Of a stretch of 64,000 nucleotides of DNA, positions 10,517 through 23,235 are shown piece by piece (position 1 is the stretch's first letter; each line of letters begins with the position of its first letter). Made by a program: the position numbers and the translations under genes. Under the pieces are notes generated by a model that was not told the DNA's origin, did no database searches, and worked only from the letters and a program-made list of their open reading frames with translations. Origin of the DNA: Distichodus sexfasciatus (lineage: Eukaryota; Chordata; Actinopteri; Characiformes; Distichodontidae); the NCBI GenBank assembly GCA_032718565.1, contig JAVGVS010000024.1:3902713-3966712 (forward strand), in the 5' to 3' direction.

Positions 10517-11926
10517 CTGCAACGTACACCCGAGAGAAGAGATTTGAAATGAATCGCTCGCTGCCCCGTGTGAGGTTTAAGCTCCTTATCACAGCCCAGC
10601 GGACGGGAAGCAATTATTAATTTATGACGGGCTTGATGGAAAAGAATTTTGATTCATCAAAACCCCAGCTCGGTGCAGGGAGCAGCTTCAAGAGCGCTTA
10701 GCCGAGGAGATGTTTTGATGGGCGTGTACGTGATGACAGCAGGCTAGAGGTTTGGGAGCCAATGGGGAGGAAGCGTTTCCTCGAGGGGCTTGCGGGCTGC
10801 CGTGTGACGGACAGAACGTTGTTTGTACACAGAAGGGAAATAGCAGATGAAAGCCTCCAAAGAGAGTAATCATCTGTTACCAGCGTGACATGATGGAAAA
10901 TATGCAAAACACCCAGGATGATACAGTCGCTGTTCCACCCCACTGGTTCAGAGAACACCCAAGACTTCTTTAAATACATTTTTGCTGTTGAACGTCATCC
11001 CCAACCTTGTGGAAAAATCTAAAATGACAACTTTAACAACTTATAATTTCAAAATTCTCCATCGCCTTCAATTAGAGAAGCGCAAATGAGTTTCTGTTAT
11101 ATAGCATGTCCTTGACTCTTACAGCAGCTCCAAAGAGCAAACTGGGGGAAAATGGTTTTGTTGCAAATGGAAAAAGGCATTAACAAAGCGGCGTGATGGA
11201 GTGGTCCCTGATACTCAATTGACACGCTTAAAGCATATATTTGGATCCCTGTGAAGGAAGTGGGCTTTAATGAATAATGCCATTACAGCTCCATCCTCTG
11301 CAAATGAACAAGGCACACCACCAAGTTAATATATGACATCAAAAGCTCATGAGCAAATCGAAAACAGATTGCAGAGAGACTGAAAATTAGGATGAAGATA
11401 TCGTCCTGACCATTATGATCTCAACTATCTCTCTTTCCAAAGGACACCATCCATTATTTATCGCTCCATCTTGAGAGACACCCATCAGTTAAGTGAATTT
11501 TAAATCAAATGATTTTTTAAAACTCCAGATGCGGGACCGCACACTTCAGAGGCCGAGAGCTGAAAAGACGTCAACAATCTAATCTCGCCGCCGCACCCTG
11601 GAGATTTTGATAGATTTGATTTTTTTCTGAAACCCGCCCCCCCTCATTTTGGAATAATAACCATTTTTATAGTGGCATTCATAAATACAGCTGAAAATAG
11701 CCATCAGACATTTTCATTCCCCTTCGTGGCGGCTGAAACCTCACAGCAAACGGCCAAGGTTAAATTGAAAATGGCTTAAGACAAATCTACTCCATTATTC
11801 TGAAGTAAAAAGGCTTAGCGCTCGACCGGCGCTTTGCAAGACCATCAGAAGGTAAAGGCGTGCGCTTCTCACGGCCCTGGGCTTTCGAGGTGATTAGCAT
11901 GCCTCTAGCTCAGGGTTCCCACTCAC
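10517..11926 (-). other. tenm1: tenm1 intron (1.4 kb)
   Basis: Donor GTGAGT, acceptor TTGCAG. It looks repeat-poor; I found neither a gene nor a recognisable mobile element in it. Confidence 0.75.
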
Positions 11927-12293
11927 CAGAGAAGCAGTCGCAGTTATGGTCGATTTTGCAGTCACATTCCGTGGGAGCTCCAGCCACGACCGAGATCTCT
12001 CCGTTGGTGGTGACTTGCTGGATGCGGTTGATCTTGCGCTCGTCCGTCTCGGCGATGTACAGCAGGCCCTGATGGGACACTGCGATGGCTTTGGCCGCCT
12101 CCAGCGTGGAGTGCACCGCCGATTTGCTGAGCAGGAGGTGGTCGAGGCCCGGCACCTGGCAGTGGATGGGCCGTCCGGCCACGATGCGCACCTCTAAGCT
12201 CTCTGAAACCTGCAGCACGATGTTGTTGTCCAGGATGTAGAGGGAGTTGTCCATCGGGTTGATGGCTAGGTCTGTCGGCCATTCCAAGCGCAC
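11927..12293 (-). CDS. tenm1: tenm1 exon: NHL blades 4 and 5
   Basis: This 367-bp exon (residues 680-802) starts in phase 0 after acceptor GATTCCAG with VRLEWPTDLAINPMDNSLY and ends in phase 1 with CDCKIDHNCDCFSG at donor GTGAGT. LEWPTDLAINPMDNSLYIL and AKAIAVSHQGLLYIAETDE are NHL repeats of the beta-propeller. The closing Cys cluster (CDCKxDxNCDC) is conserved in teneurins. The exon starts at the valine, not the methionine upstream, which is intron. Confidence 0.96.
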
Positions 12294-12391
12294 CTGGAAT
12301 CAGAGGTTGCAGCTTTTTAAAAACACAACATAACTCTATCAAACTGACATGGCAAAATTTCACCTTTTCACTTGACACAGCCAAATGGTGC

Positions 12392-12500
12392 GGGGTGGCA
12401 GTGCTTAGATACTCGCGTTTGGACCCAGAGATTGTAGGTTCAAATCCACCCCTATCCAACCATCAGCAGAGGTGTCAACAGCACCGGCGTTCCTCACCCA
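12392..12500 (+). repeat. tRNA-derived SINE head, family 2
   Basis: GGTTCAAATCC near 12439-12449 is a perfect RNA polymerase III B box, with a weaker A-box-like GTGGCAGTGCTTAGATAC about 40 bases before it. A related head with the same B box lies at 58304-58450. Confidence 0.6.
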
Positions 12501-12744
12501 AGTAGAAGTATAGATACATGTGTTTAAAAAGACTCTAGTGAAGGGTGAGCTACTGACTGGAGTGAAAAGTACAGGCTCTGAAACAAAGAAAGAATAAAAG
12601 TATAAAGTTCTCTTGTCAAGGACAAAACCAGCCTTAACCCTCGTTGCTCCAGGAAGACGTGTATATGATGATGTATATCTATATATTGTACATGTCAATT
12701 TCAGCTAGTGCACTTTGAGCCATATATGCACAACTGTGTTTGTG

Positions 12745-13254
12745 TTTTGCTGTAAGACTCAAAGTGGGCAAGTCAACATTGCTGACGATGGAACTCACTT
12801 CTCGGCCTCTGAGAGCATCAACCGCGGCTCGTTTGGAACCACCTCTACTTAAGAGAAGAGGAAAACATGCATTGAGACGCTTTGCAGTGCTGGCTCCTCA
12901 GTGGTGGAACCAACTTCTGCTTGCCGTAAGAATGGCCGAGTCCCTTGCTGTCTTCAAAGGTCGTCTGAAGACACACCTCTTCAAAGAGTATCTAGGGGAT
13001 TAATTTACCCCTTACTAGTTATGTTGTCTTACCCATCAAAAAAAAACAACAACCCACTAACATGTCTGTCTGTGAACTTTCGTTTTTCTCTAACCCATTT
13101 TTCATTAAAGTATAAAACTTAGGCTGCGGTAATTTGGTTTAACTACAGTTGTCGACATAGTTTACAGATCTAGAATAGTCGTGGACTACAAAGCACTGTT
13201 GTAAGTCGCTCTGGATAAGAGCGTCTGCTAAATGCTGTAAATGTAAATGTAAAC
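12745..13254 (+). mobile_element. LINE 3' fragment (L2/CR1-like): end of ORF2 plus tail
   Basis: The plus-strand frame ends in LAVFKGRLKTHLFKEYLGD at 13003, preceded by APQWWNQLL and VRMAES. This resembles the extreme C-terminus of fish non-LTR reverse transcriptases (pattern WNSLP...A.S...FK..LKTHLF). A 3' UTR follows, ending GTCGCTCTGGATAAGAGCG, then CTGCTAAATG and ATGTAA units, the usual tail of fish L2-type elements. It is strongly 5'-truncated; a short AC-rich tract interrupts the UTR near 13036. Confidence 0.7.
12753..13003 (+). pseudogene. LINE ORF2 C-terminal remnant
   Basis: About 83 codons without a stop, reading into LKTHLFKEYLGD. The reverse transcriptase core is absent, so it cannot be active. 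I judge the family from the C-terminal pattern only. Confidence 0.6.
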
Positions 13255-13593
13255 TGAAAGTGTCCATACAAGCGCTGCAACACTTGCTGAACATGTAAAG
13301 GCCTTAACGGCTTGTTCTTTGTATGATCTTTGGTAATATTTGTTGTATCACAGCAAGTACAAGGTTGACTTAAGGGCATAATAAAATTCAATGACTTAAA
13401 TTGTCCGATTAAATTGTAAGGGTTCAAAATGTATTTCTATATAAATAAATGTGCAATAATGTAAACTAAATGTTAAGCTAATTAAATGCATCAATATATT
13501 ATAATCTTTGCACACTTGACTAATCAGCGTACACTGATGTGGATCACCTTTACAGGTAGTAAATGATCAGATAAATGTAAGTGAACACTAAAG

Positions 13594-13897
13594 TTCAAAC
13601 AAGGAGACCTAATGAGCGCCAGCGCGTCCAGTCTACTCCTGGTTTTATATATAAGCAGTAAATCTGGCCTTCTTCTCTGCCATTACAGCTGTTCGATTTT
13701 GCCCGCCTCTGCCCCTCCACCACCTTTGGCTCCCCGTCCTGGTCCGGGCGAAGGCCAGATCTGCCAGCTTCAGAGACAAGTGAACCAACGACCAAGCGAC
13801 GGGCTTCCTCCAAAACCTTCCACATACACATTAAAGACAATATTGTTTTGTCAAATAAATAATTGTCAATCCAAACTGGTTGGTCTCCTTGTTTGAA
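13594..13897. repeat. Element with 16-nt perfect inverted ends
   Basis: TTCAAACAAGGAGACC at 13594-13609 is the exact reverse complement of the end at 13882-13897. The 272 bases between show no transposase. No convincing target duplication could be seen, so the class is open; it may be a MITE or a recombined local inversion. Confidence 0.5.
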
Positions 13898-14014
13898 ATA
13901 AATTAATTGTGATTGGGACTAAATCAAATTTGGAATCATATGACAAAACCCGGCCCTATTCCATAGCACTGTTAAAATCTTATGCATATAAAAATGATGT
14001 ACAAATCCAATATA

Positions 14015-14400
14015 TACAGTACTGTGCAAAAGTTTTAGGCAGGTGTGAAAAAATGCTGTAAACAAAGAATGCTTTCAGAAATATAAATAATGATTGTTTA
14101 TTTTTATCAATTTACAAAATGCAAAGTGAGCGAACAAAAGAAAAATCTAAATCAAATCAATATTTGGTGTTACTACCTTTTGCCTTCAAACCAGCATCAA
14201 TTCTTATAGGTACACTTGCACAAAGTCAGGGATTTTGTAGGATTATAGTCATTATATTATTTTGTAGGATTATAATCATTATATTATTTTGTAGTCATTA
14301 TATTATTTTGTAGGATTATAGGATTATAGATCTGTGGTTAGTTCTCCAAGATGTTTGGAACAACCTACCAGCCGAGTTCCTTCAAAAACTGTCATAAATA
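14015..14400. mobile_element. Decayed Tc1-like transposon end with rearranged interior
   Basis: TACAGTACTGTGCAAAAGT followed by TTTAGGCAGGTGTGAAAAAATG is a well-known Tc1-like inverted terminal repeat of fish genomes. At about 14215-14240 the sequence passes into GCACAAAGTCAGGGATTTTGTAG, which I recognise as belonging to the other end of such elements. Next come ATTATAT-type short repeats, then internal sequence (GTGGTTAGTTCTCCAAGATG). This fits an internally deleted, rearranged copy. No transposase frame survives. Confidence 0.65.
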
Positions 14401-14581
14401 TCATGAATACAGAACCCACGAGGCCAGCTTTACAGAGCAGTACTGCTGTTAGATTCACTCACCTCTAGCTAAAGTGGATGCTGGTTTCTTATTGTCAACT
14501 CCACTGAGTCCCATAAGGCATTTCTGTCTTATAACAGACTGTTGCAGTTCCAAATATTAAAGACCAAATTAACACACCTAC

Positions 14582-14866
14582 TAGGGCTGGGCCCATATGA
14601 CCACAAAGCAATGTCACGATTAATTCAATAATTTACCTTGACTATGATTAATGAACCTTTATTTTGCTTTTGGATTTATTTATTATAGTTTAACATGACA
14701 CTAGATGAACACACTGGGGAATGTGTTAGAATTCTATTTTAGCGAGTATTAACAGAATAAAAACAAAAACAAAAATAATCATCATGGGCAAGATTACGTC
14801 AATGAAGTATTTCTGAATGTCAGTATTATTTATACATTATAATTCTCAATAATTTGTTGAGCCCTA
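14582..14866. mobile_element. hAT-like MITE, 285 bp
   Basis: The ends TAGGGCT...AGCCCTA are inverted. The flanking octamers ACACCTAC (14574-14581) and ACACCAAC (14867-14874) agree at 7 of 8 positions, as expected of an old hAT 8-bp target duplication. No coding sequence is inside. Confidence 0.5.
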
Positions 14867-17800
14867 ACACCAACAATGAGTTTTGACACAATCTAAAAAA
14901 AAAAGATTCAGAAAGACAGCTGTTATAATTAAAATTCTACATTAAGATTCAGACGGAGGCACGATTTTTGACACATGGTGCAATGCTTTTTGGGATACAG
15001 CCCCGCCAACCAAATCCCCCTGACTTGAAAATAATTTGACAGCCCTGGTTCAGACAGCCGTCTTTAACTCCGCATCAAGATTCAGGCTCGGCTGGCAAAT
15101 TAGCGTAACTGAAGCACGCTCGACCCCATCTGGCCCTTCACGTGCGCAGGCGAAGGTCAGCTAGCCGAGTCCAACCTTCTCAGCTGTTTACGCAGCTCTC
15201 TAAAATGAGCCCTCTGTCTTTCTGCTTTTCCCCCTCTCTCTCTCTCTCTCTCTCTCTCTCGCCGGTCCAAATGTCAAGTAATAACCAAGATCACTGCCAG
15301 TTCAAATTACAGACCTGTGCCATGCGTGCCAGGTATAAGGGTCTCGCTGGGTGGGGGGAGGTCTGGACCGCCGCAGGTGGGCAGGAATATTCCGGCACTG
15401 CCGAGGACCGTGGAGTCCTTTCTCCGACAACTGACGAGCTCCACGGGTGAATTAGTAAATAAATAGAACATGTTAAATTGCAACTGACAGCTTCAATTAT
15501 TCCGTCTGTCACGAAGCCTGAGAAGCAAGGCTTTCTCGGTCAGAATCCCATTATAACCGGGGAATGATTCATCAGGAAGAGGCAAGGCCCCCGTTGTGCC
15601 ATGCTGAAGAGGATTGTGTAATTTATGCTCGCGCAGGATGCTATTGATCATATCCCGATCCACGCTTTTGGGCGCTGGTTGAGATTTGTGTCCACTCTCT
15701 CCTCCTTCCTCCACCGTTTTTTTTTCCCTGCCGTCGTTATCTGGCCGCACGCGAGGACGCCTTAACGTGGGGAGACTCCCACCAGCCCGAGAGGAGGAAA
15801 TTAATTCTCAGTTATGCTGCCATCCCTTCCTATTAGCGTTCACGTGGCTGAGTACACAAACGACAAGGGGGACAGGACAGAAAAAACTAATTGTCATCGA
15901 AACTCGTCGCTGAAGTTGATGTTGTTTGTGAAGCTACAAAGTGCGGTGCGTTTGCTCGGTTAGTGATCAACGAGTAAATAAATGACTCTGTACACGCAGC
16001 CGTAAAAGTGCCTCGAGGCATGAAATCGACCCATCTGGGGAACACGGGGACCTGAGAAAATTCGGAACGCGACGGAAAGTTTTTAATACTTTCACAAGAG
16101 CACCTGCAACCCTGGAGGGCGGTTTAGTTCGTTTGCCTGCTTCACCACACTGGATATCACGTTTCATTATGAATTAATTACCAAGCGTCTGAAAAATCAA
16201 ATTACTCATGTCGGCGTATGAGAAAACGGTACGGTCTACTGATGCAGCCCCTCGGAATAATGTGTGTCACGCCTTCTCTGGAGAAAATGTACCGTTCACA
16301 ATTCACTAGGGTAAAGGCGGTCTTTACCACACGGAAGTTGGCGTGTAGTCAGAAGACTCTGCTCTGGAGGAATATAAAAGTGTCCATTGCTACTCCTTCG
16401 GTGTGAGGTGGAGAGAAGACCATTGTCTCGTTCATTCATTATTCATGCGGCGCTCTGCCAGCTTGGCACGTCCCTAAAGGCTTTGATCGGATGGGCCGAT
16501 AATCAAACTTTAATAAAGTGAGGGGCCTTCCTTGCACTTTATACTAAAACCCTCGTTACTTGGTGAAGCCGAGAGGAAAGCCTTGATGGTTAAAAAAAAA
16601 CACTGGGCATAAATAAAACGGAGGAGATAGGATTTTTCCATCGTGCAGAGCGAACTGCAAGTAACAACGCTGCTAACCATATGTTTGTGGCAGGTTTGCA
16701 GCAAACTTGTGGCTTATTTGTGGTAAACAGCGGAGTTTGGCAGAATATGTTGCCACAAGTTTGCCGTTGTCAGCCACTAGAGTCAAACTTGCAGCAATGT
16801 TCTGGTCACAATTATGAATTACCACTAGTGACAAATGTATCTGCCAGTGATTGTCAAAACCATTAGCCAGCAATGACACTTGTAGGGAACTACTGGTGAC
16901 AAATTTTCCAGGTGCATAAGTTTGCTAGAAGTCCACCTCAAGATTGCCACGAACCTATTTTACATGTGAAAACATGGCTTTGCGGACGGCACGGTGGCAC
17001 AGTGGTTAGCTAGTTCTACATCCAGGCTAGTTATGAAGATGGAGCGCTTTGCCACATTGTTACAAAAGATAAAAATCTCTCTTTCTTCAACTTGCAGAGG
17101 TGGCATCTGGCTACCGCGTCTGCACGTCCTACGCTAGTTGCATCAAAGCACATTGTGGGCAGCACCCAGACGGAGTCGGACGATGAAGCCAACCTTGGCC
17201 AAGATGGAAGTCAGAATCTTGAGAGAATCGTGAAATAGCATGGATGTAATTAGCTCATTTTCTCTGTAGCTTATAGTGTAGCTAACTGCGATATTAAAAT
17301 AGGAGCGTAATCCTAAGTAGCTTGTACCATGAAACGCCTGAGGAAGAAGAAGCGTTTAAAGTAGCTTCTCCAACCCTGTATCCGGAGAGGGGCCGGAAAT
17401 GCAAAGTGAAATTAGTATGGATTATGCTAACTGCTGTATGAATGTCGTGGGTGGGTCAGTACGGTTTGGAACGAGTGTTAATCAGAGGCTAATTGTGCCA
17501 GGCCTCCCTCCCTCTGGCTGATCCACGGGAAGCGAGTCTAAGCACGGAGCTCGACGGCCAACTCGCTGCTGAGACCGGAGGTGACACGCTGGGCTCGCCT
17601 GCGTCCTTATATGCTATGTGCAGCATGTGGCGAAGGTTGTGTGTGTGTGTGTATGTGTGTGTGAGTGTGTTCTGTCCGGCGGTGCCGGTCTTCAGCTGGC
17701 TAATGCTCCCCGCTATCTCTCTGTGGATCAGCCCCTCGATGCCCCCGCCCCTTTCCCTGCAGGAGGGCGCCCTGGCGTCAGCCGCTAAATAATACATTAG

Positions 17801-18912
17801 TGTTTTGACAGGGCGTAATGGGCTGCACGAGGACAGTGGGAGCTCGTATCCTCGCCTTTCCCGCGTCCGCTTCTCGCTGCACAACCTGTGCCATCCTCTC
17901 CCCCGAAAAAAATAATGTACAGAAAAATCCTTGAGGCACTCTAAAAGAGGTCTGGACGCTCTTCATCCCAGACGGGAACACGGCCTTCCTCTTAAGCCCA
18001 TTTTAAAGCAGAAAAGACAGAGAACAAAAAGAGGGGGGTCTTCTTAAAATGCTGACCTGGACACAAGCCCTCTTTTTCTCACCTTATTACCTTATCAACT
18101 CATTTTCCCTGTGAGAGAAAAAGGAAGGTGAAAGGACGGAGGGGAAAAACTGAACAACCGTGAGAAAACACTCTCTCCATAACGGCTGTGAAATCAGAGA
18201 CAAAGGCAAGGAAGAACCGACTCTTTCTAAAAATACAGCAGCCGGCCCTGAGCCCCCCGTGGAAAGGTCGGCATGGTAATAAGGCTTGACGTGCGGGTGT
18301 GTGTGTTGGGGGGGGGTCGGGGAGGCCTCGTCCCTCAGGTGGGAGAAGAGCGGATGTGGGTCAGTGTGTTCCAGTAACAGGAGCGAGGTTAGAGCGTCTC
18401 AGCACTTTCCGGCTCTGCTTAATACGCGAGCAGCTCCGCCAAACTAACCATCGCACGATAAAGGCCATGGTAATAGCTTTCGGGTCAGAGCAGGCCAGGT
18501 TTAGCTCGCTCTCTCTCTCTCTCTCCCTCTCTCATCCCTCCTCCATTTTTCTTGTGGAGGACGAGAGGAAAAAAGCATGCACGGGTGAACACAGCAAACC
18601 TTTGCCAACAACATCCCTCAGCACAGCCAGAGGGGGAAACATGACCTTTCGTGCCGAAAAAACGCCCCTGCTATCCAAAAAGGCAACAGCTTGCCATTTT
18701 GCCACCATTACGCATGCAAACAGTTGGCTCGGCACAAAATTCATCGTCTGCTCCGTCAAGCAGAAGGGCTGGTGTGATGAGCCCAGAAAACACCTGTAAA
18801 TTACCCTGGGAATCACAAAGCATCCACTGGGGGCAAATATGAATGTTGTGTGCGTGTACTGTAAGTAGAACTGCATCTTGCATGTGTGTATACACACTGT
18901 GCATTTAGCCTT

Positions 18913-19165
18913 TTTAAGTGAGTGATTATGTGTCATTGTGAACACAGCACGGCACAGCACACAGTGCAAAATGACAAAACGTGACCTCTGCATTTGACCC
19001 ATCCATGAAGGAGCAGTGGGCAGCTTTTTGGCAGTGCCTGGTGAGCAGCGCTTGAGTACGGTACCGTGATCATGAGAACCTTAGTGGAGCCTTTACCGGT
19101 CCGGGACTTGACCCGGCGTCCCTCCAATCACGGGGCCAACTCCCTAACCGTTATGTTACCAACTG
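18913..19165 (-). repeat. tRNA-derived SINE, family 1, copy 3
   Basis: On the minus strand this is nearly full length: GTTGGTAACATAACGGTTAG (A-box region), then a tRNA-like stretch with GGGTCAAGTCCCGGACC, body GGGTCAAATGCAGAGGTCAC and tail ATGACACATAATCACTCACT. Confidence 0.78.
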
Positions 19166-19663
19166 CCCCCTTTTTGTTCGTTTTGTTGTGTAACGTGATG
19201 GCCGAAGCCCACCCTCTTATTCTTCATCCACATTAGATTGTTTGCACAATTGATTAACTTGCAGTCAGTCATTTCAGTCAAGCAAATCGTGAATGAAAAC
19301 TGTTTGGTTTTGTTAAGAGTTAGCTTGCTCTTTGTTAGCTTTCTAGTGCAGAACGTAGTTGTTTTTGTGTAGTGTTTAATTGTGACATTTCCTCCTGAAT
19401 ATGTTAATAACTCGGTCAGATTGTTGTCTGTGTGATATGTTTTATGTTTAAAAGTCATGTGTACTTCACTTTGGGGGGTTTATGCTTGTTAGTTTATATT
19501 TATGTTAGTTTTATATTATGTTTGAACTTCTTTATAAACTTCTTTATACTGCGACATTTGAAGATTTTAAACTCTGTTTCCCTCTGTCTACACGCAGACC
19601 TGCCACTTCTCCCAAATCTCCACTTTGGCCAGAGGTTTCAGAATTAATCATTTTCTGTGTAAA

Positions 19664-20312
19664 TGTGACCCTCCACGGCAAAACCAGTCGCTTGTTGCAA
19701 ATTTTCCAAATTGAGTTATTATGTTTTCACAAAAGGGTATAAATCAAGCTTCAAAACGATACCTATATGGAATGAATGGGACGACATATGACTGAGATAT
19801 CAACATTCAAAGGAGTCGGGTTTCTCCTGTCACGCCAAGTGAGAAACGGAGAAATCTGCCTTTGAAGTTGACTATCGCCGTAGCACTCACAGACGCTTGG
19901 TGCGGTCGCGGCTACGTTTGCATTTACGGTAGCCTACGCTGCATTCACAGCCACACGGATAGTCTACCTGCGTTAGATTAACTGAACTCGGGAGACGGAG
20001 ATGGATTCCGGAGAAATATCTTCACGCTAGTCAACCAGTGGATTTACCGTAAATATTGAAGTAGAGCGGTCAAAACACAAACTTTTAACATTCTGCTGGA
20101 ATTGAATTCCTCACCTCAAGAAAGTCACGTTTTTAGGATGGAAAGGGGAAGTTTTTCAGCCAAATTTCTTCACAACAGTACAGTATAGACCTTCCACTGT
20201 TTCAAAACACTAAAAACAAAAAATCCAAAATTTACCCCACGCAACATAAACGCTCGTTTTTCTCGGAAACCTGCGTTGTGACAAGCGACTGGTTTTGCCG
20301 TGGAGGGTCACA
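19664..20312. mobile_element. DNA element with perfect 32-nt terminal inverted repeats
   Basis: The first 32 bases (starting TGTGACCCTCCACGGC, ending CGCTTGT at 19695) are the exact reverse complement of 20281-20312. Total length is 649 bases with no transposase frame, so it is a non-autonomous element. Similar ends (TGTGACCCTxxACxxCAAAACCAGTC) occur in other fish repeats I remember. The target duplication could not be settled. Confidence 0.7.
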
Positions 20313-21152
20313 TATATGTGGAAGACAGAAATGCATGGACACATCCTCATTTTCCCAGATAACCCGGCTGTGTGTACACAGGGTCTAAGATGGGATGGCG
20401 TGGCAGGCATGGCATCCTCTAGGGGTCTTTAGTCCTCTAGTGCCAGTAAGTAAGTTTTCTCTGGTTTTTTAATGTGTTCATTAATGTGCGTAATTAGGAG
20501 CCTAATATCGAAATGACATGATATACATATAGAACTTGTGTGTTCATCTTCATCACTGCAGCTTCAATCTCTGTTATGTGGCACATGTTTATTAATGTAA
20601 AAATCTTTTAAGTCTGCTACTTTATTAATGCCACAATTTGTCACGCTTGAAGAGTTATATCTGAGTTCACAGCCTAATGCATTTGAATCTAGACTGCATG
20701 TATTAATTTTTGAAGGACAGAAATCCTTTTAGACAGATTCAATTTCGTTCAGCAACTTCAGCTGCAGCAGAAACACTGCAATTAATGCTCGTGAAGAATT
20801 AATGAGCAAAAAATAAGAGACACTAAAGAATGAGCATCAAAGCGATTTGCGTAATAGGTCAGCTAAGTTGGTCTTTTTAAACAAACCAAGTGAATGACTT
20901 TGAAACTAACAATTAGGAGCAGGTGCCGTACGTCAGTGCAGAGATGATGTTAAAATCTGGAACAAAAAACACAAAAAACACAATCCTGCACAGGGCCGTT
21001 ATCAGAAATGACAAACGTGTATCTACATTGTGTCTTTTTGCAAAAAAACTTTTTTGTACTTCCTTTTCAGATTAAAATTACTGTTTTTAATTGTTTGTTA
21101 AGTAAATATTCGTGGATTTTGCATTTTCTTGTTAGTTATTGCTAAGTCTGAC

Positions 21153-21303
21153 GTTTACATTTACTGCCTTTAGCAGAAGATCGTTTCCAGAGAGACTTCT
21201 ATTTTTCTAATTACAGGGACAGTTTCCCCAGAGCAGCTTGGGGTGAACGTTGGCCATGACCTCTAGAGCCACAAATGAGTATCGTAACCGCTAGACCAAC
21301 TAT
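21153..21303 (-). repeat. tRNA-derived SINE with L2-type tail
   Basis: Read on the minus strand it opens with TTGGTCTAGCGGTTACGATA (A-box-like) and ends with ATCTTCTGCTAAAGGCAGTA followed by AATGTAAAC, the decayed version of the tail on the LINE at 12745-13254. Confidence 0.55.
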
Positions 21304-21351
21304 ACTGACGATAAGTTGTGTAATAAATACATATACACTAAAAATTTATTT

Positions 21352-21580
21352 CCCTGCAGTGTGTTGGCACCTGCCCAGGGTTGTTCTCCACCTCGCACAC
21401 AAAGTCCCGGGATACGCTGTGGACTCCGAGACCCTGACTTGGATTCAGGCCACAGTACACACATAGCCTCCATTTCCGTGTGGACGACAGGCGCAACTGC
21501 ATAAAAAATATCCCTTTTTATAAACACCCGACTACATGTGTACGGAGCCTCAGATAATGAACGAGCGAATGAATAAAAGG
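21352..21580 (+). repeat. Fragment of dispersed fish repeat
   Basis: GTGTTGGCACCTGCCCAGGG at the left and GATAATGAACGAGCGAATGA at the right parallel the corresponding parts of the copy at 47878-48201, with diverged sequence between. Confidence 0.5.
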
Positions 21581-23164
21581 TACATTTCATAAAGTGATGT
21601 GCGAGTGGCACGCATTCACGTCACACGTTCTGGATGTCTTCCAAAATGTGACGTCGTTGACGAGCTGAAAATATTCCACAGCCAGGCTCTAATAAATCAT
21701 GTTTAAAAATGCATAGCACATTCCAACTTTTGGCCGCATATCAATGGGATAAAGAGCGGCAGCCGGCAGCAGTTTGTGGTTTGTTTCTGGCTGGACGCAA
21801 CAAGACCGTGCTCCGCGGGCAGCGGTCTGACTTCCTGTGAGGAAGCCGGCGTGATTCTCTCAGAGCAAAGTGGAGGAAGGTGGCAGCGGGGCCAGGCTTG
21901 ATTGACACCAGGCAGTGTGCTGCGCTGTGTTGTGTTGTGGAGCTGGGTCACAGTTCTGGACCGTTACTCATACGCTTGAGTCTGGCTCAGATGGAGGCTG
22001 TAAACAAGGGCTGGCACACGCACACACACACACTCTCCTCTGCCTTTCCCTCCGGCTCCGTCTGCGTATCTCTCGCTCACCATCACTTGATGCATGTGCA
22101 ATATAACATTAACACTATATTACATTTCCGTGATGCATGGCCGGTGTTTATGCACTCAGGCATGCTGAGATGTGTTTCACAGTCCTCTTTATTGACGCCT
22201 ATAAAGCCGCAGACGTAGAAGTCGGGGGTTATTCTGACCCTGAAGCGACCTCGCCGAGCACTGCAACCACTTATCTGCTCCCAACAACATCTTCGGGAAC
22301 GAGATTACTTTACCATTTGAAGGCGTCTTTCGCTTTATATCCCCTGCCCAGAGTTTTCTGTCTTAGGGTCAATTTGACCCCAGTGCATTTTCTAGAAGAT
22401 GGAACCTGCTCTTGTGAAATTGCACATCGTTTCCCCCCGCCTCATCATTTATAATCACCTCCCACCTCTAAATAAGTATTTGGGGTTTCACTCGATATCC
22501 AACTAAAAATTCTTATTAATTAGTCCAATGCGAACAACACCAGACTAAATGACTCTAAAACAACCACACAATTTAATGCTCATTTCGGCTCTAAAGGAAT
22601 GAAACCATGTCTACAGGGTCTGCGCTGTGTATGAGCAGAGTTCAACTGCACAGTTCCCATGTGGCATTTTTAAGCAGGGCTTAGATAAACAGCCCTGTTA
22701 CATCAGCAAACTATTAACTTTATCATGCAGCACGTCCACTCGCCTTCAGATATCTTCTGTTTTGATCAGCTCAGAAGCCAGAATTAATTTAAAATCTGTG
22801 AATCATAATGCCTGCAAGAAAGGGTTAAACATGTCTAGAATATGCTGAATAGTGTTACATTTGTCTAAAAACCTGCCACTAAATGCAAAGTTCAGTTCAC
22901 CATTTATTTATCCATACTTTATGGATTTAAAATGTCAAAAAGTCTTAATACTTCTAAATGTGAAAACACATCAGTGACCAGTACGGTGGATGATCAGTCA
23001 CATGATTCAACCACCGAAACCAAAAAAGAGTTAACTTCTGCTTCATGTAATTAATGAAAAATAGATCTTCAATCATAAAGCAGTGACAACATGACGAGGC
23101 AGTATTAAATATTCGAGAATGTTCAAAATGCATCTTGTTCGGCAAACTGCCTGCAGCTTTTACA

Positions 23165-23235
23165 CAGACGGGTCAAATCACATTTTGTTGTGGTGCATTG
23201 TGTGCTATTCTGTATAATAATGTCACACTTTCATG
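23165..23235 (+). repeat. Family-1 SINE fragment, tail only
   Basis: GACGGGTCAAATCACATTTT and TGGTGCATTGTGTGCTATTC align with the 3' half of the family-1 SINEs. The head is missing. Confidence 0.5.

Noticed and set aside
22355..22390. GGGTCAATTTGACCCC near-palindrome as an operator-like site
   Set aside because: A motif of this kind is common in fish repeats; with a single occurrence and no context I cannot support a regulatory role.
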